The translations under genes were made by a program, and so were the position numbers. From contig NBAY01000020.1 of NCBI GenBank assembly GCA_002794775.1, positions 372,001 through 436,000 on the forward strand: DNA of 64,000 nucleotides, in the 5' to 3' direction. This DNA is from Porodaedalea pini. Taxonomy: Eukaryota > Basidiomycota > Agaricomycetes > Hymenochaetales > Hymenochaetaceae. Below, piece by piece: positions 22,960 through 36,835 of this stretch (its first letter is position 1; every line of letters starts with the position of its first letter). Under the pieces are notes generated by a model that saw only the letters and a list, made by a program, of their open reading frames with translations, did no database searches and was not told where the DNA came from.

Positions 22960-23074
22960 GATAATATACAGGTGGGTGTAAGTGATCGCTGAGTCATGTG
23001 CAAGCTTTATGCAGCAACTCCCAGCCAAACTGGTGCACATGACTTAGCCTTCACTTACACCCACCTGTATTATC
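22960..23074. mobile_element. 115-bp foldback (inverted-repeat) element
   Basis: Two arms of roughly 42 bp, left beginning GATAATATACAGGTGGGTGT and right ending ACACCCACCTGTATTATC, flank a short unpaired centre. The size and shape suit a miniature inverted-repeat element. No clear target duplication was found. Confidence 0.6.
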
Positions 23075-24238
23075 TTAGTCTGTCTGGAAGAAACTTGAAT
23101 TTTATTGTGAAATTCTAATTACACTAAAGCCCCACTAAATACAATATTGGTTGTTACATTATGTCAGTTGCCCATGTGTAAGGACAGGTGTAGTAAGCTT
23201 ATGACTAATATGTACAATCTTTTCTTTTGTTCCTGCACATTTCTGCTTAACTTGCAACTTCTACAGTTATAGACAGCCATATTGTAGATCTCTCTTCCTC
23301 AATGTTTTCTGGAATGATGCTCAGTGCTGTATGATGAGGATCATGTAGGAATTCAATGCTTAAACAAAGATTTCCCTTGCTGACTTTTTCTCTGGAGGCT
23401 CTGACTTACTCACTCAGAGTACTGCTTTCAACCTTACATTGTACTTCACTGCAATCTTCAGTCTGGCTGCAAGTTATGCTCCTATGTTCTCAGCTTTATG
23501 TATCACCTTATTTCTCCTTGGGACATCCATTGGAGTGAGTCCTAATATAATATAAAGTGTAAGTCTGCCAGAGTGTTCTTACCACAGCCGACATGACACC
23601 AACTGTCTGGACGTTGTGTCATGACTTGGAGTACTGAGTCTACACCACAATACCGAGTCTACACCATGACCATGCTGAGTCTGAGTCTGAGTGCCAAGTC
23701 TCATGATTGTGCCAAGTCTGAGCCCAAGTGCCGAGTCTGGTGAATGTACTGAGTCTGAGCCTGAAGACTGACTCTGAGCCCAAAACTTTGTGGCAGCATA
23801 GCCTCAGGACCTTCAGAGCAGGGCACGTTACATTCTATTTATATCCTTTTCATAATCCCTTCACTCCCCAACCCATCTGAAGCTAATGTGAACTTGTCCA
23901 ATGCTTATACGCACTCGCACTGAGTTAAGTGATCCTTCAGCATGCAAATGCTGAGTTACATATTCCAAGAGCAATTCTCAATGGATTCCTTTCAGACTGG
24001 TACTGTATAGTTCATATTATATAATCCTTTCTATTTGAACCCTTTCTAATGCCTTTGTTGCCTCAGTCTATCTGACAGCAACAAAGGTGAGTAGACAATT
24101 TTCCTGTATATATTTCCAGTCTATCTGACAGCAACAAAGATTGTTTTGTCCTGTCTGTCTTGTGGGCTCAAGTGTTGGCACTACCTAGGTGCCTTCCATA
24201 AAGGTCCTGTGCTGTCTTATATATGCAAACTATTTTTT

Positions 24239-24540
24239 CATCATCAAGAAAGCTCAAATTAGTTGATGTGATGTGGCAATTTATACACCAATACTCATGG
24301 GGAAGATGGCATATTAAATTTCTAATTAGATTTAAATTTTTAATGATTTTTCCGATTTTGTTTGATAGCAAAGTAAGCAATCTATTCATGCATCATCAGG
24401 AAAGCTCAAATTAGTTGATGTAATGTGGCAATTTATGCACCAATAGTCATGGGGAAGATGGAGTATTAATTTTCTAATTATATTTAATTTTTTAATGATT
24501 TTTCCGATTTTGTTCAAGTGAGAAATGGGTTGTTTGAGCT
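24239..24540 (+). repeat. 152-bp direct tandem duplication
   Basis: Two diverged copies start CATCATCAAGAAAGCTC (24239) and CATCATCAGGAAAGCTC (24391). Both run through GATTTTTCCGATTTTGTT. They are non-coding and AT-rich. Confidence 0.75.
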
Positions 24541-24644
24541 CAAAGTGTTGTGTGTATGCTGCCGCTTTGAGTGATCTGCGGAGTTGCCGCTTTGGGGGGG
24601 TACTGTGAAAAGCGGCAGGGAGAAGGCTGATTAATAGTGACAAA

Positions 24645-24712
24645 TTTTGGTCAGAATTTGTCAGAATTTGTCAGTTTTAGTCAGAATTTGTCAGAATTTG
24701 TCATTTCTGATG
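24645..24712 (+). repeat. Short tandem repeat GTCAGAATTT
   Basis: Five or six degenerate 10-12-bp copies of GTCAGAATTT stand head to tail. No coding sequence. Confidence 0.7.
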
Positions 24713-24770
24713 GTGGCTGTGGGCAAAAGGGCCTTTGTCGGTTCAATATTAAGATAAGATTAAGATCACC

Positions 24771-25503
24771 TGCCAAAAGTTTTTGCACCGTCTGATTTTT
24801 ATGTTATTTTCAAACGACACCCTCAAATCAAACCCTTTCCTTTTGAAAAACTTCAAGCATGCTTCTGACATGACAAGTAATGTTTTCACGAAGTTCCGGG
24901 GGGGGGGGGGGGGGGTTTGGAGAGTTGAACTGGGAATGAGATTTTTAGGGGCCTGAATATATGCACAAAAATGGTGCTCTTTTGAAACTCTTTGACCCAT
25001 ATAAATATAAAGAAATGGATTTAGGGTCTGAAATTTTTCAAACCAGTAGACTTGAAAGGTATATACTCAGTGTGAATTTATGGGATTTTAAAACATGTTC
25101 TGAGTGAAGTGGAGTGGTGCACACAAGTCCAATGGAGCAGAAATCTCGTAGTTCCAGATTAGGAGGTACACAAAAATGGGTGCAATTCTTGACACTTTTT
25201 GGCTCATATAAACTCAAAAGGTGGAATTACAATAAGAAACTTTGCCATTCTGTATATCAGTATAGTATCTACTCAGTATGAATTTACAAGTTTATTTGAG
25301 CCGTGGGAAATGTGCACAAGCATAAAAGAGAAAGAAATGGGTACTTCATTCTCAGTTCAAATCTCTGTATTGCTCCTTCAAATTTTGCACATACATTGTT
25401 TATCATGTAGGAAGTATGCCTGGTGTTTTAGAGGACAGCGGTTGAAATTTGAAAGTGTAACTTCAAGATTACACGAAAAAGGTCGGATGCAAAAACTTTT
25501 GTC
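24771..25503. mobile_element. TIR-bounded relic, about 730 bp
   Basis: The left end reads CCAAAAGTTTTTGCACC from 24773. The complement of the right end reads ACAAAAGTTTTTGCATCC. The pairing extends with mismatches into GTCTGATTTTT/CGACCTTTTT. This resembles Tc1/mariner-type termini, but no transposase is present and no target duplication is clear. A run of 17 or more G lies inside (about 24898-24915). Confidence 0.45.
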
Positions 25504-25989
25504 AAGGGAATACATGTAATGGGGCTCTCGTACAAGCAAGATATCGGAGAACAGTCGGAAGAACAACATGCAGACAGCTACACGCAGCAAGATACAAACA
25601 GCGAGCAATCCGGGGACTAGTAAATAATAGCACAAAAAAACACAATGTACCCTCAACAAGAAAAAGTGTTCTCCTTTTTCGGCGATGTGAGACGCTCGAG
25701 ATACCCGATTTTAGGATTGGGCGATAGCGATAGGACGAAGAACGAAGAGAGGGGAAGAGAAAGCGAAGAGAAGCATAGAAGGGAAGGGAAGGAAGAGGGT
25801 ATTGAGAGAGGGTATCATCGAGCGCTAGGGGATAGAGGATTAATACATTTTGTCCATTGCGAGCTGACTGGTCCGAGCTGCGAAGCAAATTGTATAGAGA
25901 AGGCGCAGCAAATGCATGTACATAGTACCGGTATCAAGATGTGCAAAGAAACGACCCGCACGAACGAAAGCTGTTGCGAGAAGCATCTG

Positions 25990-28112
<2,123 letters not shown>

Positions 28113-30391
28113 GATCCACAGGGGTATTTGCTCGTTGAATCGTCTTGGGTGGGTCGACTCGTTGTCGTTGTGGTGGTCGAGAGCAAGGAGATGTAGGTGA
28201 TTGCGCGCACGTCGGTATAAGCTGCTTCCGGCAGCGCGAGTCGATCTGACAAACCACGATGAGAACAAGAACAAATTATCAATCCAACTATCTATATCTT
28301 GAAAGATGCTGATGCTTGATTGAGTGGCGACGACGGCGGCGGGCAATGACAGTCGATTGTTAGTGGGCGGAATGCGTGCCAGCGCCGCGCTGATAGGTGT
28401 GTATGCACTCAAGACAGGAGTTCGAAGTCGCGTCGCTATTCTCTCAGCAACCAAAAACAATCTCTCAAGCCTCATTTGCACTCGATATTATTCTTCACTC
28501 GTCTGTCAAGCCATCATTACATGGCCATTTTCCAAGTATATCACAAAAACTCTTTTCAAGGGGATTTTTTCATGTAAAACTCCAGAGTTGCGTGACCTTG
28601 ATTTCGGACATTTATACCCCATGGAACATTCAAATCACCGGGAAGAGCAGGTATGCAATGATGCATGTGTCTGGGCTGATAGTTGAAATGCTGAGGATCT
28701 TAGGCGTCTCTTGTGTCGTCGGTGCGCGTTTCCATCCGATTCTGCTCGCACTTTGATACTGATGCTGATGCTGGTCGACCGTTGCATCCTCTGCAGACGC
28801 CGTCTGATGACCGATAGGCTCACATGAAATCCCAGTCACTAAGCTGTCTACTTGAACGCATGAACAAAGTCTGCAACTCCCGTGGAGTGATAGGGCATCT
28901 TTTCTCCGACGAACAACGGGGCGCCAACGGTTAAGCAATCATTTTGCACCTTCCATACATTCTTCATTGAATGCCAACTCACTCGGCTCGACCAACAGGC
29001 CCGCGTTGCATACTATGGGCGCTGAATGGCTATTAGATGGACGAATGCTCAAGTGGAAAGGCTCAAGGGTGGAAATCGTTCACAGCCGTCTGAGGATCTG
29101 CGGCATTTGCGCGCAACTGTGAGACTTTCTGTTGAGGCGCTGTATGCTAATATGAGACAACAAAACCGATTGCATTCTTGTCGACATGGTTATCCGGGCT
29201 CTAACAGCATCGAATTTACTGCGGCTATGCTTCTTCATAACTAATATGAGGAGTTTACGCGGATTTTTTCGTATAGCGTGCCAACTGGAGGATAGACTCA
29301 GTCTGGCGATGTGCAGCTTCGGGATGTAAAGGTCTGGATCAGGAATATTGTTGAGCTCAGCCCAAATACAACGAGCAGCAGGGGACTGCTTTGAAATGCC
29401 TTCGTATTGTCGTGACGAGGCCATCCCTGCAAACTAAAGGCACATTTCGCGACCTTCTTCTGTTCGATCACATCCACAATATGTGAGACTCTCGTATCCT
29501 AGCCCAACGGTTGTCTGAACAACAAGTGAACATACGCTCTTTCGTCCCAGGGAATCGTATTCACCCTATCACAAGTTTAACCTGCAGATGTATATGCATC
29601 ACGACCACGCCCACATATTCCTAAAGCAATATCTTGTCCTGACAGAAATGTCGATTCGTTCAGAAGGCATTCGAGTGCTATAAGCGCTTCCTCGTGCGAT
29701 ATAATATCATGGATCCACTTGGCAGTCCGCAGATCATTACCAGCACGCAGTCCTCGTCGGATGCCCAGCTTGGAGAAAGCTACACTTTTGCATTCCAGAC
29801 TTTGATAGCACACTTTGTACTGGCAAGACGCATTTGCCTTGTCTGGGACCGTGCAAGGCTGTGCAAACGATACTCGGGGTGAGCTCCTTTATGGCATGTT
29901 CTAAATGGTTCTGACTTCATGGTAGGATGGTCGAGTTGATTACATTGCCATGAAGACTGAAACGATTAGAATGTAGGTTTGTCAGATCATGATGTTACGA
30001 TATTACGCTAAGGAGTGTTCTTTACTTGTCCACGAGCTATTTGAATACATTTCGAATTCATTTTGTTTTTTTTGAGGTTTGAACTACAGCATTTTCCAGG
30101 CCGCCCAGCAAATGTCTGCTTGAGCCGAACCTGCAGACACCAGCAATTATAAGTAGTCATTTCTAGGCACTCTTTCGAAAGCGTATTTAGACCAATGTTG
30201 AAACTCTGTATCTCTAGATCATTGTACTACAGTATACCGGGTTGTATGTGCAAATAATGGATTCTGAGAAGTGAATAAAGTAGGGGTACGGGCGCCATGG
30301 GTCTGGAGTAGAAACCACACATCCGCGCAAACTCGAATAACGGCAGTATTGATACAGTGGTATAGAGCTTCTGTATCAGCGCAAGAGCTAC
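28113..30391. other. 2.3-kb stretch without a supported gene
   Basis: Upstream of the kinase I see no recognisable domain. Two minus-strand frames look mildly protein-like: 29080-29424 (MASSRQYEGISKQSPAARC) and 29577-29813 (containing AKWIHDIISHEEALIALE). Neither matches a family I know, nor can I join them into a gene. They may be relic exons. Confidence 0.4.
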
Positions 30392-31682
30392 CTACACATT
30401 TACACAACGTGTCAAGCTATACATGGTTGGGAGACCCAGATGAGCCAATGTAGCCGCTGGAAGGCCACGTATGGCAATCGCTTGGTCGGCTGAAATCAAA
30501 AAAAAAAAAGGAAGGCAGGTGGGACGCGGCGAGAACCAGAGTTCTTCAGGGAAGGCGATGTCGACCTCGTGTAGATTTTGGTAATCGGATATGTATCTGT
30601 AGAGACAGCCTGGATCCCTATAGTGAGGTAACAAGACCTGTCAGCACTCGGAACGTTACGCAAACTTACTCAACAAGTTGTTAGCAAGATTTTCAATCCG
30701 CGCAAGCGCCTTTGAAGTATGCTGCGCCTCCTGGCACTGTATTCGGAACTTTTTTGGAGGGACAAAGAATGATGAGCTTCGTCATTTCACTTCATACAAC
30801 ATTTATCACTTACGATGAAGTTTTGTAAGGCGTGTTCGACATCCTCGCATGCGTTCCGTCGCTTGCTAGTGTGCCTTTGTAAGTGGACTAGCTGGCAAAG
30901 AAAGCTCTTCTTCAACCGGTCTCTTGTATTGTCTGAAGCTTCGACAAGAACACTGTCAAAAAGAGTATCAAAGATTGGCTTGAGAAAAACACGACGATCA
31001 TCTAACGAGTTAAGTTCTATAATAGCTTTCTGTAACCACGGTGGCAATTTGGTTGCATCCATAAAGGTATCATCCAGCAGTTTCTCTAGTCCTTCGACTC
31101 TGGATAAAAGTCGTCGATCATCCTCTTTGGCATCTTGCGTGCTCTATTCATGAGGCTCAAGGTTTAATTCTGAACCTGAAGATTAACAAACCTAACTCTC
31201 ACCTGATAGACATCGATTACGTGCTTCAATCCTCCCACAGCTGACTTTACAGGTGGGAATACGTCGGAAGTGGCAGCAAGGCCATCGAGGCCGAGCAGGA
31301 ATACGCCAAACGTCGTACTAAGGGATCTCTTCACTTTGACGAGCTTCTCCTCGTCTAGCTTTGCTTCTATTGGCGATGGACTTGCATTCGATGATCGCTT
31401 GCGTGCTGATCTGGTTTTTCCCGGAATTCCATCAAGCTCTGTGTCCGGGGTCGAAACTTTCGGCGCCGTATCATTCACTGTCCTGGTGGATCGCGCGGAT
31501 GCTGAGTCGACGAGAGTCGATGGTGTGGACCTGATAGATTGCCATCGTTTGAAGAACCTCCTCCTGAAGCCGACTTTGAGCGCAGATGGTTTCGGCGTCG
31601 TTCCCGCACCTGCTTGCGCCGAGCTGGAACTCGAAGATGGAACACTAACGGTCTTCTTGAGTTTGAATACAAATCGAAGCAT
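30392..31682 (-). CDS. STAND/NLR N-terminal-domain-like small protein, copy 1
   Basis: The start MLRFVFKLKKTVSVP is supported by the matching start of the paralog at 43496. A variable Ser/Thr-rich part is followed by a conserved segment GVFLLGLDGLAATSDVFPP and KSAVGGLKHVIDVYQ. Then come DDRRLLSRVEGLEKLL, LPPWLQKAIIEL, FLCQLVHLQRHTSKR, QCQEAQHTSKALARIENLA and, near the 3' end, DYQNLHEVDIAFPEEL. Segments of this kind stand in front of NACHT or kinase domains in many Agaricomycete proteins, which is why I name it so. No NTPase domain follows here. Introns separate the blocks and the last exon is uncertain because of an 11-A/T run at 30493. Alternative: a stand-alone regulatory protein. Confidence 0.5.
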
Positions 31683-32703
31683 AGTCTCGTCGCTGAATGG
31701 GTTACTATGGAGAGCCAGAGGGCGGAAAAGACACTGATAGAGAGAGGGTATGGAAGAGCGCGACAGCCGCCTAGCTCGCATAGCATATCCACTCAAGGAC
31801 ATCCAATGCAGGTATTAGGACTTCCATAGGCTTAAGGAAGATTTCTTCTCATTGATTTCAAAGATGAAATGGAAAGCATGTACAGTGCCTCGTACTAAGA
31901 AAGGCGATACGAGTACAGTATGCAGACAAACCACACTGCATTGCACTCATACATGGTAGCGCGATGAAGTGATACCGGCAGGCGAGACATATGCTGATTT
32001 ATCCCAAAGGAGGACTCGAATGTATAACCCGGGTGGACAAAGAGCAACTTGGAGCAATACTCTAGTGCTGCACGAGAGGATCGCGATGTTCAACGTCGTA
32101 ATGCTCCCCTTCTAAACCATAATGATCCAGCATTTGCTTCGGTACTTGCATAAAGATGATTTGGAGAAAAGCATGATGCCTATATTTCCGGGCGCTTACA
32201 ATGCAATGAAACGCGAGTTGGGTGCAGAAATGGCGACGGATAAACCTCCATTGGCGAGGGTTATAGACGGTACTGCCAGTACTAGTGATGGTCGGTTTTA
32301 GCCATGTAGTGCGCGGCCACCTCGAGAACCAATCAAATTTTGGATTTCCATATTACAACTTTAAGCTTGGGAGGAATCGCCAGAATAGAGAAGAGCGCCG
32401 TCCCCATGGAAGAAGCAATAGCCTGAGGCGCTCATAGTAGTTGTATTGTAACTGAGAGTCGCAGAAAAACGTAGGAGTAACGGCGGGACGAGCTAGTGCT
32501 CATAGGATGGAAGGATGGTGGACGAAGAGAGTGAAGACTTTCGGACTCGGAGTGACAAATCTGAATTTTTTGCGCTGATCACAGAAGCAAACATGTACAA
32601 ATATGTGCACATTGTGCAGGACAGAGGCCGTGAAAAAGTACTCTACTTGATCTGATCTAATAGTAATACGAGATAAACTCATTCCTTCATGTCGCGGATT
32701 CTC
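31683..32703. other. Upstream region, nothing recognised
   Basis: This 1-kb stretch upstream of the 30392-31682 gene ends at the large palindrome. I recognise no gene and no clear repeat in it. Confidence 0.5.
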
Positions 32704-33560
32704 CTTACAGCCATTTTCATAAGTCCTGCGACACGTGCATGTCACGTGAAGTGAGCCGCATCAGAGCCAAAATGTCGAAAAATTAGAAGGAATGGCTATT
32801 TTCTCTGTAAATTCTGCACAGTACCCGCTCATTAAGTACTCAAAAAAAAGGCATGGTTCTCAGGAGCAGAAATATGTAAAATAGGGAACAATAAATTCAC
32901 TGTGTAGGTGGGTGGAGATCAAACAAGTGCAGCTGGTCTGTTCTCTCACCCATTTCCACTGAGATTCAAAAATTATGGCTCCCCTACATCTATCTATAAA
33001 ATTCTTTCCTGTGTCTGTAAATTAAGTATATGACTATACCAACAGCTCCTGCAAGTTTGAAGCCAATCCATTCAGTATTCATGGTCCAGCAGCAAGATTT
33101 GTGTTCTACTCTGCAAGACCTGTTGTGAGAAAAGGAGGGTGGAAAGAGCTTGAAGTGGAACACAAATCTTGCTGCTACACCATGAATACTGAATGGATTG
33201 GCTTCAGACTTGCAGGAGCTGTTGGTATAGTCATATACTTAGTTTACAGACACAGGAAAGAATTTTATAGATAGATGTAGGGGAGCCATAATTTTTGAAT
33301 CTCAGTGGAAATGGGTGAGAGAACAGACCAGCTGCACTTGTTTGATCTCCACCCACCTACACAGTGAATTTATTGTTCCCTATTTTACATATTTCTGCTC
33401 CTGAGAACCATGCCTTTTTTTTGAGTACTTAATGAGCGGGTACTGTGCAGAATTTACAGAGAAAATAGCCATTCATTCTAATTTTTCGACATTTTGGCTC
33501 TGATGCGGCTCACTTCACGTGACATGCACGTGTCGCAGGACTTATGAAAATGGCTGTAAG
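32704..33560. mobile_element. 857-bp near-perfect palindrome (foldback MITE)
   Basis: Two 403-bp arms, 32704-33106 and 33158-33560, are reverse complements with only a few mismatches, around a 51-bp spacer. The outer ends read CTTACAGCCATTTTCATAAG and CTTATGAAAATGGCTGTAAG. Taking TA as the duplicated target, the termini are CAGCCATTTTCATAAG, in keeping with a Tc1/mariner-type miniature element. There is no open frame of note. A transcript across it would fold into a hairpin of about 400 bp. Confidence 0.85.
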
Positions 33561-33829
33561 CTTGTATTTCGGTTAGTCTACGCTACACATTATCAGCTGC
33601 TCGTACAGGTCAAGCTACGTTGATAACATGGCTAGCTCGGTATACGCCGGCGCAGGATCACTCTTCGGAGCATTTACTAAGGAAGTGATTGACTTCAGAA
33701 ATAGGACCGTCATTCAAATAATGCTTTCGCAACAGCCAGCTTATTATTTCTTGCGATACTCAGGTCTCATTTGTTATGAACCCAACTGTAGAAATATGGG
33801 TAGTCGATCAGGTTGTCGCCACTGTGGGG

Positions 33830-33997
33830 TATAGTTGCCGTTGTTCGGTTCGCCGAACCTCCGAACCGGGTTCGAACCCCTGAACCCAACCGTGGTTCGG
33901 TTCGAGTGCGGTTCAGAAGGGGTTTGGTTTGAGGTTCGGGGTGGATGGCTGAAAGCCGAACCGGTGTGGTTCGAGGTTCGGAACAACGACAACTATA
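33830..33997. mobile_element. 168-bp GGTTCG-rich miniature element
   Basis: Inverted ends TATAGTTGCCGTTGTTC (left) and TATAGTTGTCGTTGTTC (right, complement) enclose many GGTTCG/CGAACC words in both orientations. Short hAT-like elements in basidiomycetes often look like this. The superfamily is a guess, and no 8-bp target duplication was clear. Confidence 0.55.
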
Positions 33998-34631
33998 CTG
34001 TGAGGCTTACCAGCAGCTGGAATTATCCAGGCACACTTTCTGAGATTGTAAATTGAGAAAACCTGAAACCGGGTTATTCTAATGATAGCGGGTACAGGGT
34101 TGAGTATAACATGAACGTCTTCTGAGAAATAAATAGATTACAAACTCAAGTGGCGTCAACATTCCGAAGGTCACATGCAGATTATATGTGGATGCTCAAG
34201 TTGGTATGTTATTCTAGATCTGCGTACTTGTGAGTCATCGGCACTGTTGATCCTTATTTGTGAGAACACTTACATCACAAAATTTTGCATCAAATGATAT
34301 ATGCTTTTGGGAATGATAATGATGCAGTAATGATCAGACCAGACTAAATTAGGTTATATGTAGCTTTAATGGGATGACAAGGCTTCCTAAAGGCTTATAA
34401 GTGTGCATAATAATTGTGCAAGGTTGTAAGGGTAATTTAAGACTTTCCACAAGGATATAAGGGCATGAAATAGTTGTACATATGTTTCATGCAAATGTAA
34501 TGTGCTGGAAAGTCTGTCACTTCCATAATAAGCAAGGCATAAGTTTTGCGAGCGTCTCATATACTTGTGCAAGACTTTGGTGGTTATATACGATGCTTAT
34601 AAGCATCTCTGCAAGTATTACACGGAAAGTA

Positions 34632-34715
34632 TAATTGCATTAAATACCTGAAGAACTATGTCATATAACTACAATTGCATTAAATACATGAAGAACTATG
34701 CCATATAATTACAAT
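34632..34715 (+). repeat. Two-copy 45-bp tandem repeat
   Basis: Two copies containing AATTGCATTAAATAC then TGAAGAACTATG stand in the AT-rich left flank of the candidate element. Confidence 0.65.
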
Positions 34716-34794
34716 GTATCCTATCCAATAATGAGTGATGCTACAGCAGCGAGACGGGAACATTACAGTGCATAGAGGGAATGCGATTGAAATA

Positions 34795-36835
34795 TCAAAC
34801 GAAGGTCTCAACATAGAATGAGATCAAGGGACAGAAGTCCTTCACACTGGCACCTACGCTTGTGGGGAAGCCAGGCCACACCTTCAGAATGAGGAAAAGG
34901 GCCTTGACGGAGCCGTCATCCAATTGTTCTCCCCAGTACTCCCTTATCGGCTTCCGTATGTCAGGAATGACAGTGGTCGAGCCGTCGGTGGTGCCGAGAT
35001 AGATGTGGCTCAATAGAGCATTCCGTTGCTGATGCTCATCTGTTGTCATGCGTTCGCGTGGCAGGATCAGTTGATCGAGTGCATACAGCTCGTACCGGAA
35101 TAAAAGCTCAGAAAGTTCCCACTGGACTTCCATTCAAAGGACCTTGTTGCGGCCTATGCAGTCCGTTGAGACGGATTTACCACACCATACCTGCTGCTTA
35201 GTTCGATCGAACAGCTCCAAGTGGCGCTCAACGCTGAACATGACCTTGATGGTCACCTTGTTGGAAATTTGTTGCCATTTCGCAGGAGGCAAGTCGCTTG
35301 CATCTGGCGTGTCATGATCATGTGAAGAGAGAGAGATGTGACTGGCAGCCTGTCTGGATGGACTGGCATCTAGTACTGAAGGCATCCTGTTGTAGATGTG
35401 TTAGGCAGGAATCCGGGAGACGACTTGGACTGGGCAGGCCTTGGCTGACTGTCATCTGGGACGTGCTATACTCGAGCGTAGACTCGGGACACGCTTACTC
35501 AGGCTAGGTCGTCGCGGAGGTAAGAGGATTAATACAATATATGCTACTACAGGAGGGGACACGGTCTCACCTAGGTCGTCGTGGAGGTAAGAGGAAAAGC
35601 AGAACAAGTGTTCATGCGAGTTCCTCGAACCTTTTATTCGCGCCGATTGTGAGACCGGATTATCTAAGTACTGTATAGTTTATGTAATTTGGAATGGAAC
35701 GAATGAAGGTCATGTGGAGGGAGTGTGGGAACTGATTGAAAAGACGATTAAATATAATGAAAAGGAGCGGTTAAAAGAAAAGAAATGGTAAAAGGGAAAA
35801 TAAAAGAAAAGGTAAAAGTTTGAGTCCTAACAAGATGCACTCTACGAATGGATTGGCAGTGTTCGGTGGGAGCGGCGTGGACTTCATGTAGTCGCCATGC
35901 ACAATGGTCTTCCAGTCTCACAGCCTGCGCCATATTGACTTGTCGAAGATGCCACCTTTGAGGAGCATATCAATCAATGTAGGCCGTATATGGATGTAGT
36001 TGAGATAAAGATCTGCCATCTTTTCTGCACTGGGGTGGATGAGCAGGAAAGGTGGAGGGAGTGGGTAGAGTGCAGTGTGGGTCTTGTTCTGGCCTATGGT
36101 GCTGAGTTTCATCAGACTGCCCAACACGACCTTGTGGTACGAAGGCAGGTCCGGTCGACCATCAACTCTGTTTGGTATGTGGAGGATACAAGCGTAGATA
36201 ATGTAAGGCTCGCTTTGCACCTTCTGCTTCCCCTTGTTCTCCGCCTTTTCTTTCTTGGCCCTCTTCTTGAAGCTCTTCTTCTTCTTTGAAGGTACGTTCA
36301 CCCAGGACGCTGCGTCAGTGGAAGGGACTGAAGACAAAGGTATTGAAGGAGGAGCCTGAGTGTGTTTCATAGCAGACAACAATGACGAAGGATGACTGAA
36401 AGCGGGAGCTCCGGGTTGATGATTCTGAAAGCCATACATTTGCTTGAGGAGCTCGCTGATGTTGTCTTCCACCATGAACTGACTCCTCGACAGATCTCGC
36501 AAATGCGCATCCAGTTGAAAGCTAAAGCTGTCGTGAAGAGGCCTTCCTTTAAATTGGAACAAGCCGCTTTCAACGTACTTCGACCATGGAACACAATCCC
36601 GGATGGCAAAAATTTTTCCATCTAACTGTTCATGCCAACAAATGAACCACACAGGTATACCGATCTGATAGAGGTGGTTGACGATGGAGGGCTTGGTAGT
36701 GAATGCGCCGCGAACAGGCAGGATCTCTGTTTCATAGGATTGCTTCGACTTGATGTGCGGCAGCATGACATCGAGGTACATATGCAGCCCATGCAGTTCG
36801 AGAATGGAGCGCTGGATGTCGTGTACAGTGAACAA
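34795..36835 (-). pseudogene. Repeat-associated Agaricomycete gene, broken by a solo LTR
   Basis: A minus-strand frame of about 305 codons (36835-35918) includes LHGLHMYLDVMLPHIK, HLYQIGIPVWFICWHEQLDG and a lysine-rich stretch. It resembles large hypothetical proteins common near transposons in mushrooms; function is unknown. The frame meets a TGA near 35918, continues as DWKTIVHGDYMKSTPLPPN, and is cut by the solo LTR at 35399-35832. Removing the LTR and one target copy lets NPFVECIYNRMPSVLDAS read straight through. It goes on through LFDRTKQQVWCGKS to another TGA (35134), then WELSELLFRYELYALDQLIL to 34795. Only two stops and the LTR separate the pieces, so inactivation looks recent. Confidence 0.6.
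35399..35832 (-). mobile_element. Solo LTR with target duplication AGATG
   Basis: The 434-bp element starts TGTTAGGC and ends CCTAACA. AGATG lies immediately on both sides, a perfect 5-bp target-site duplication. Its sequence is the reverse complement of the LTR at 39418-39830 with moderate divergence. There is no internal retrotransposon sequence, so recombination has removed the rest. Confidence 0.88.

Larger units (their letters stand above)
22343..25989. other. Gene-poor repeat-rich stretch
   Basis: No gene is recognised between the chitinase duplication and the kinase. The stretch holds a hairpin minisatellite (22697), a foldback element (22960), GAGTCT-rich low-complexity sequence around 23590-23790, a 152-bp tandem duplication (24239), a short 10-12-bp repeat (24640-24712) and a TIR-bounded element with an internal G run (24771). 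The rest is AT-rich and probably relic transposon DNA. Confidence 0.6.

Noticed and set aside
30400..30634. Reading FFFLISADQAIAIRG as continuous coding in NLR-like copy 1
   Set aside because: The run of T followed by GATTTCAG is more likely an intron end. I kept the gene span but treat the last exon's frame as uncertain.
33855..33885. GGTTCGAACCC resembling a tRNA B-box
   Set aside because: It is one of many GGTTCG words in a miniature transposon. No A-box or cloverleaf stems can be built around it.
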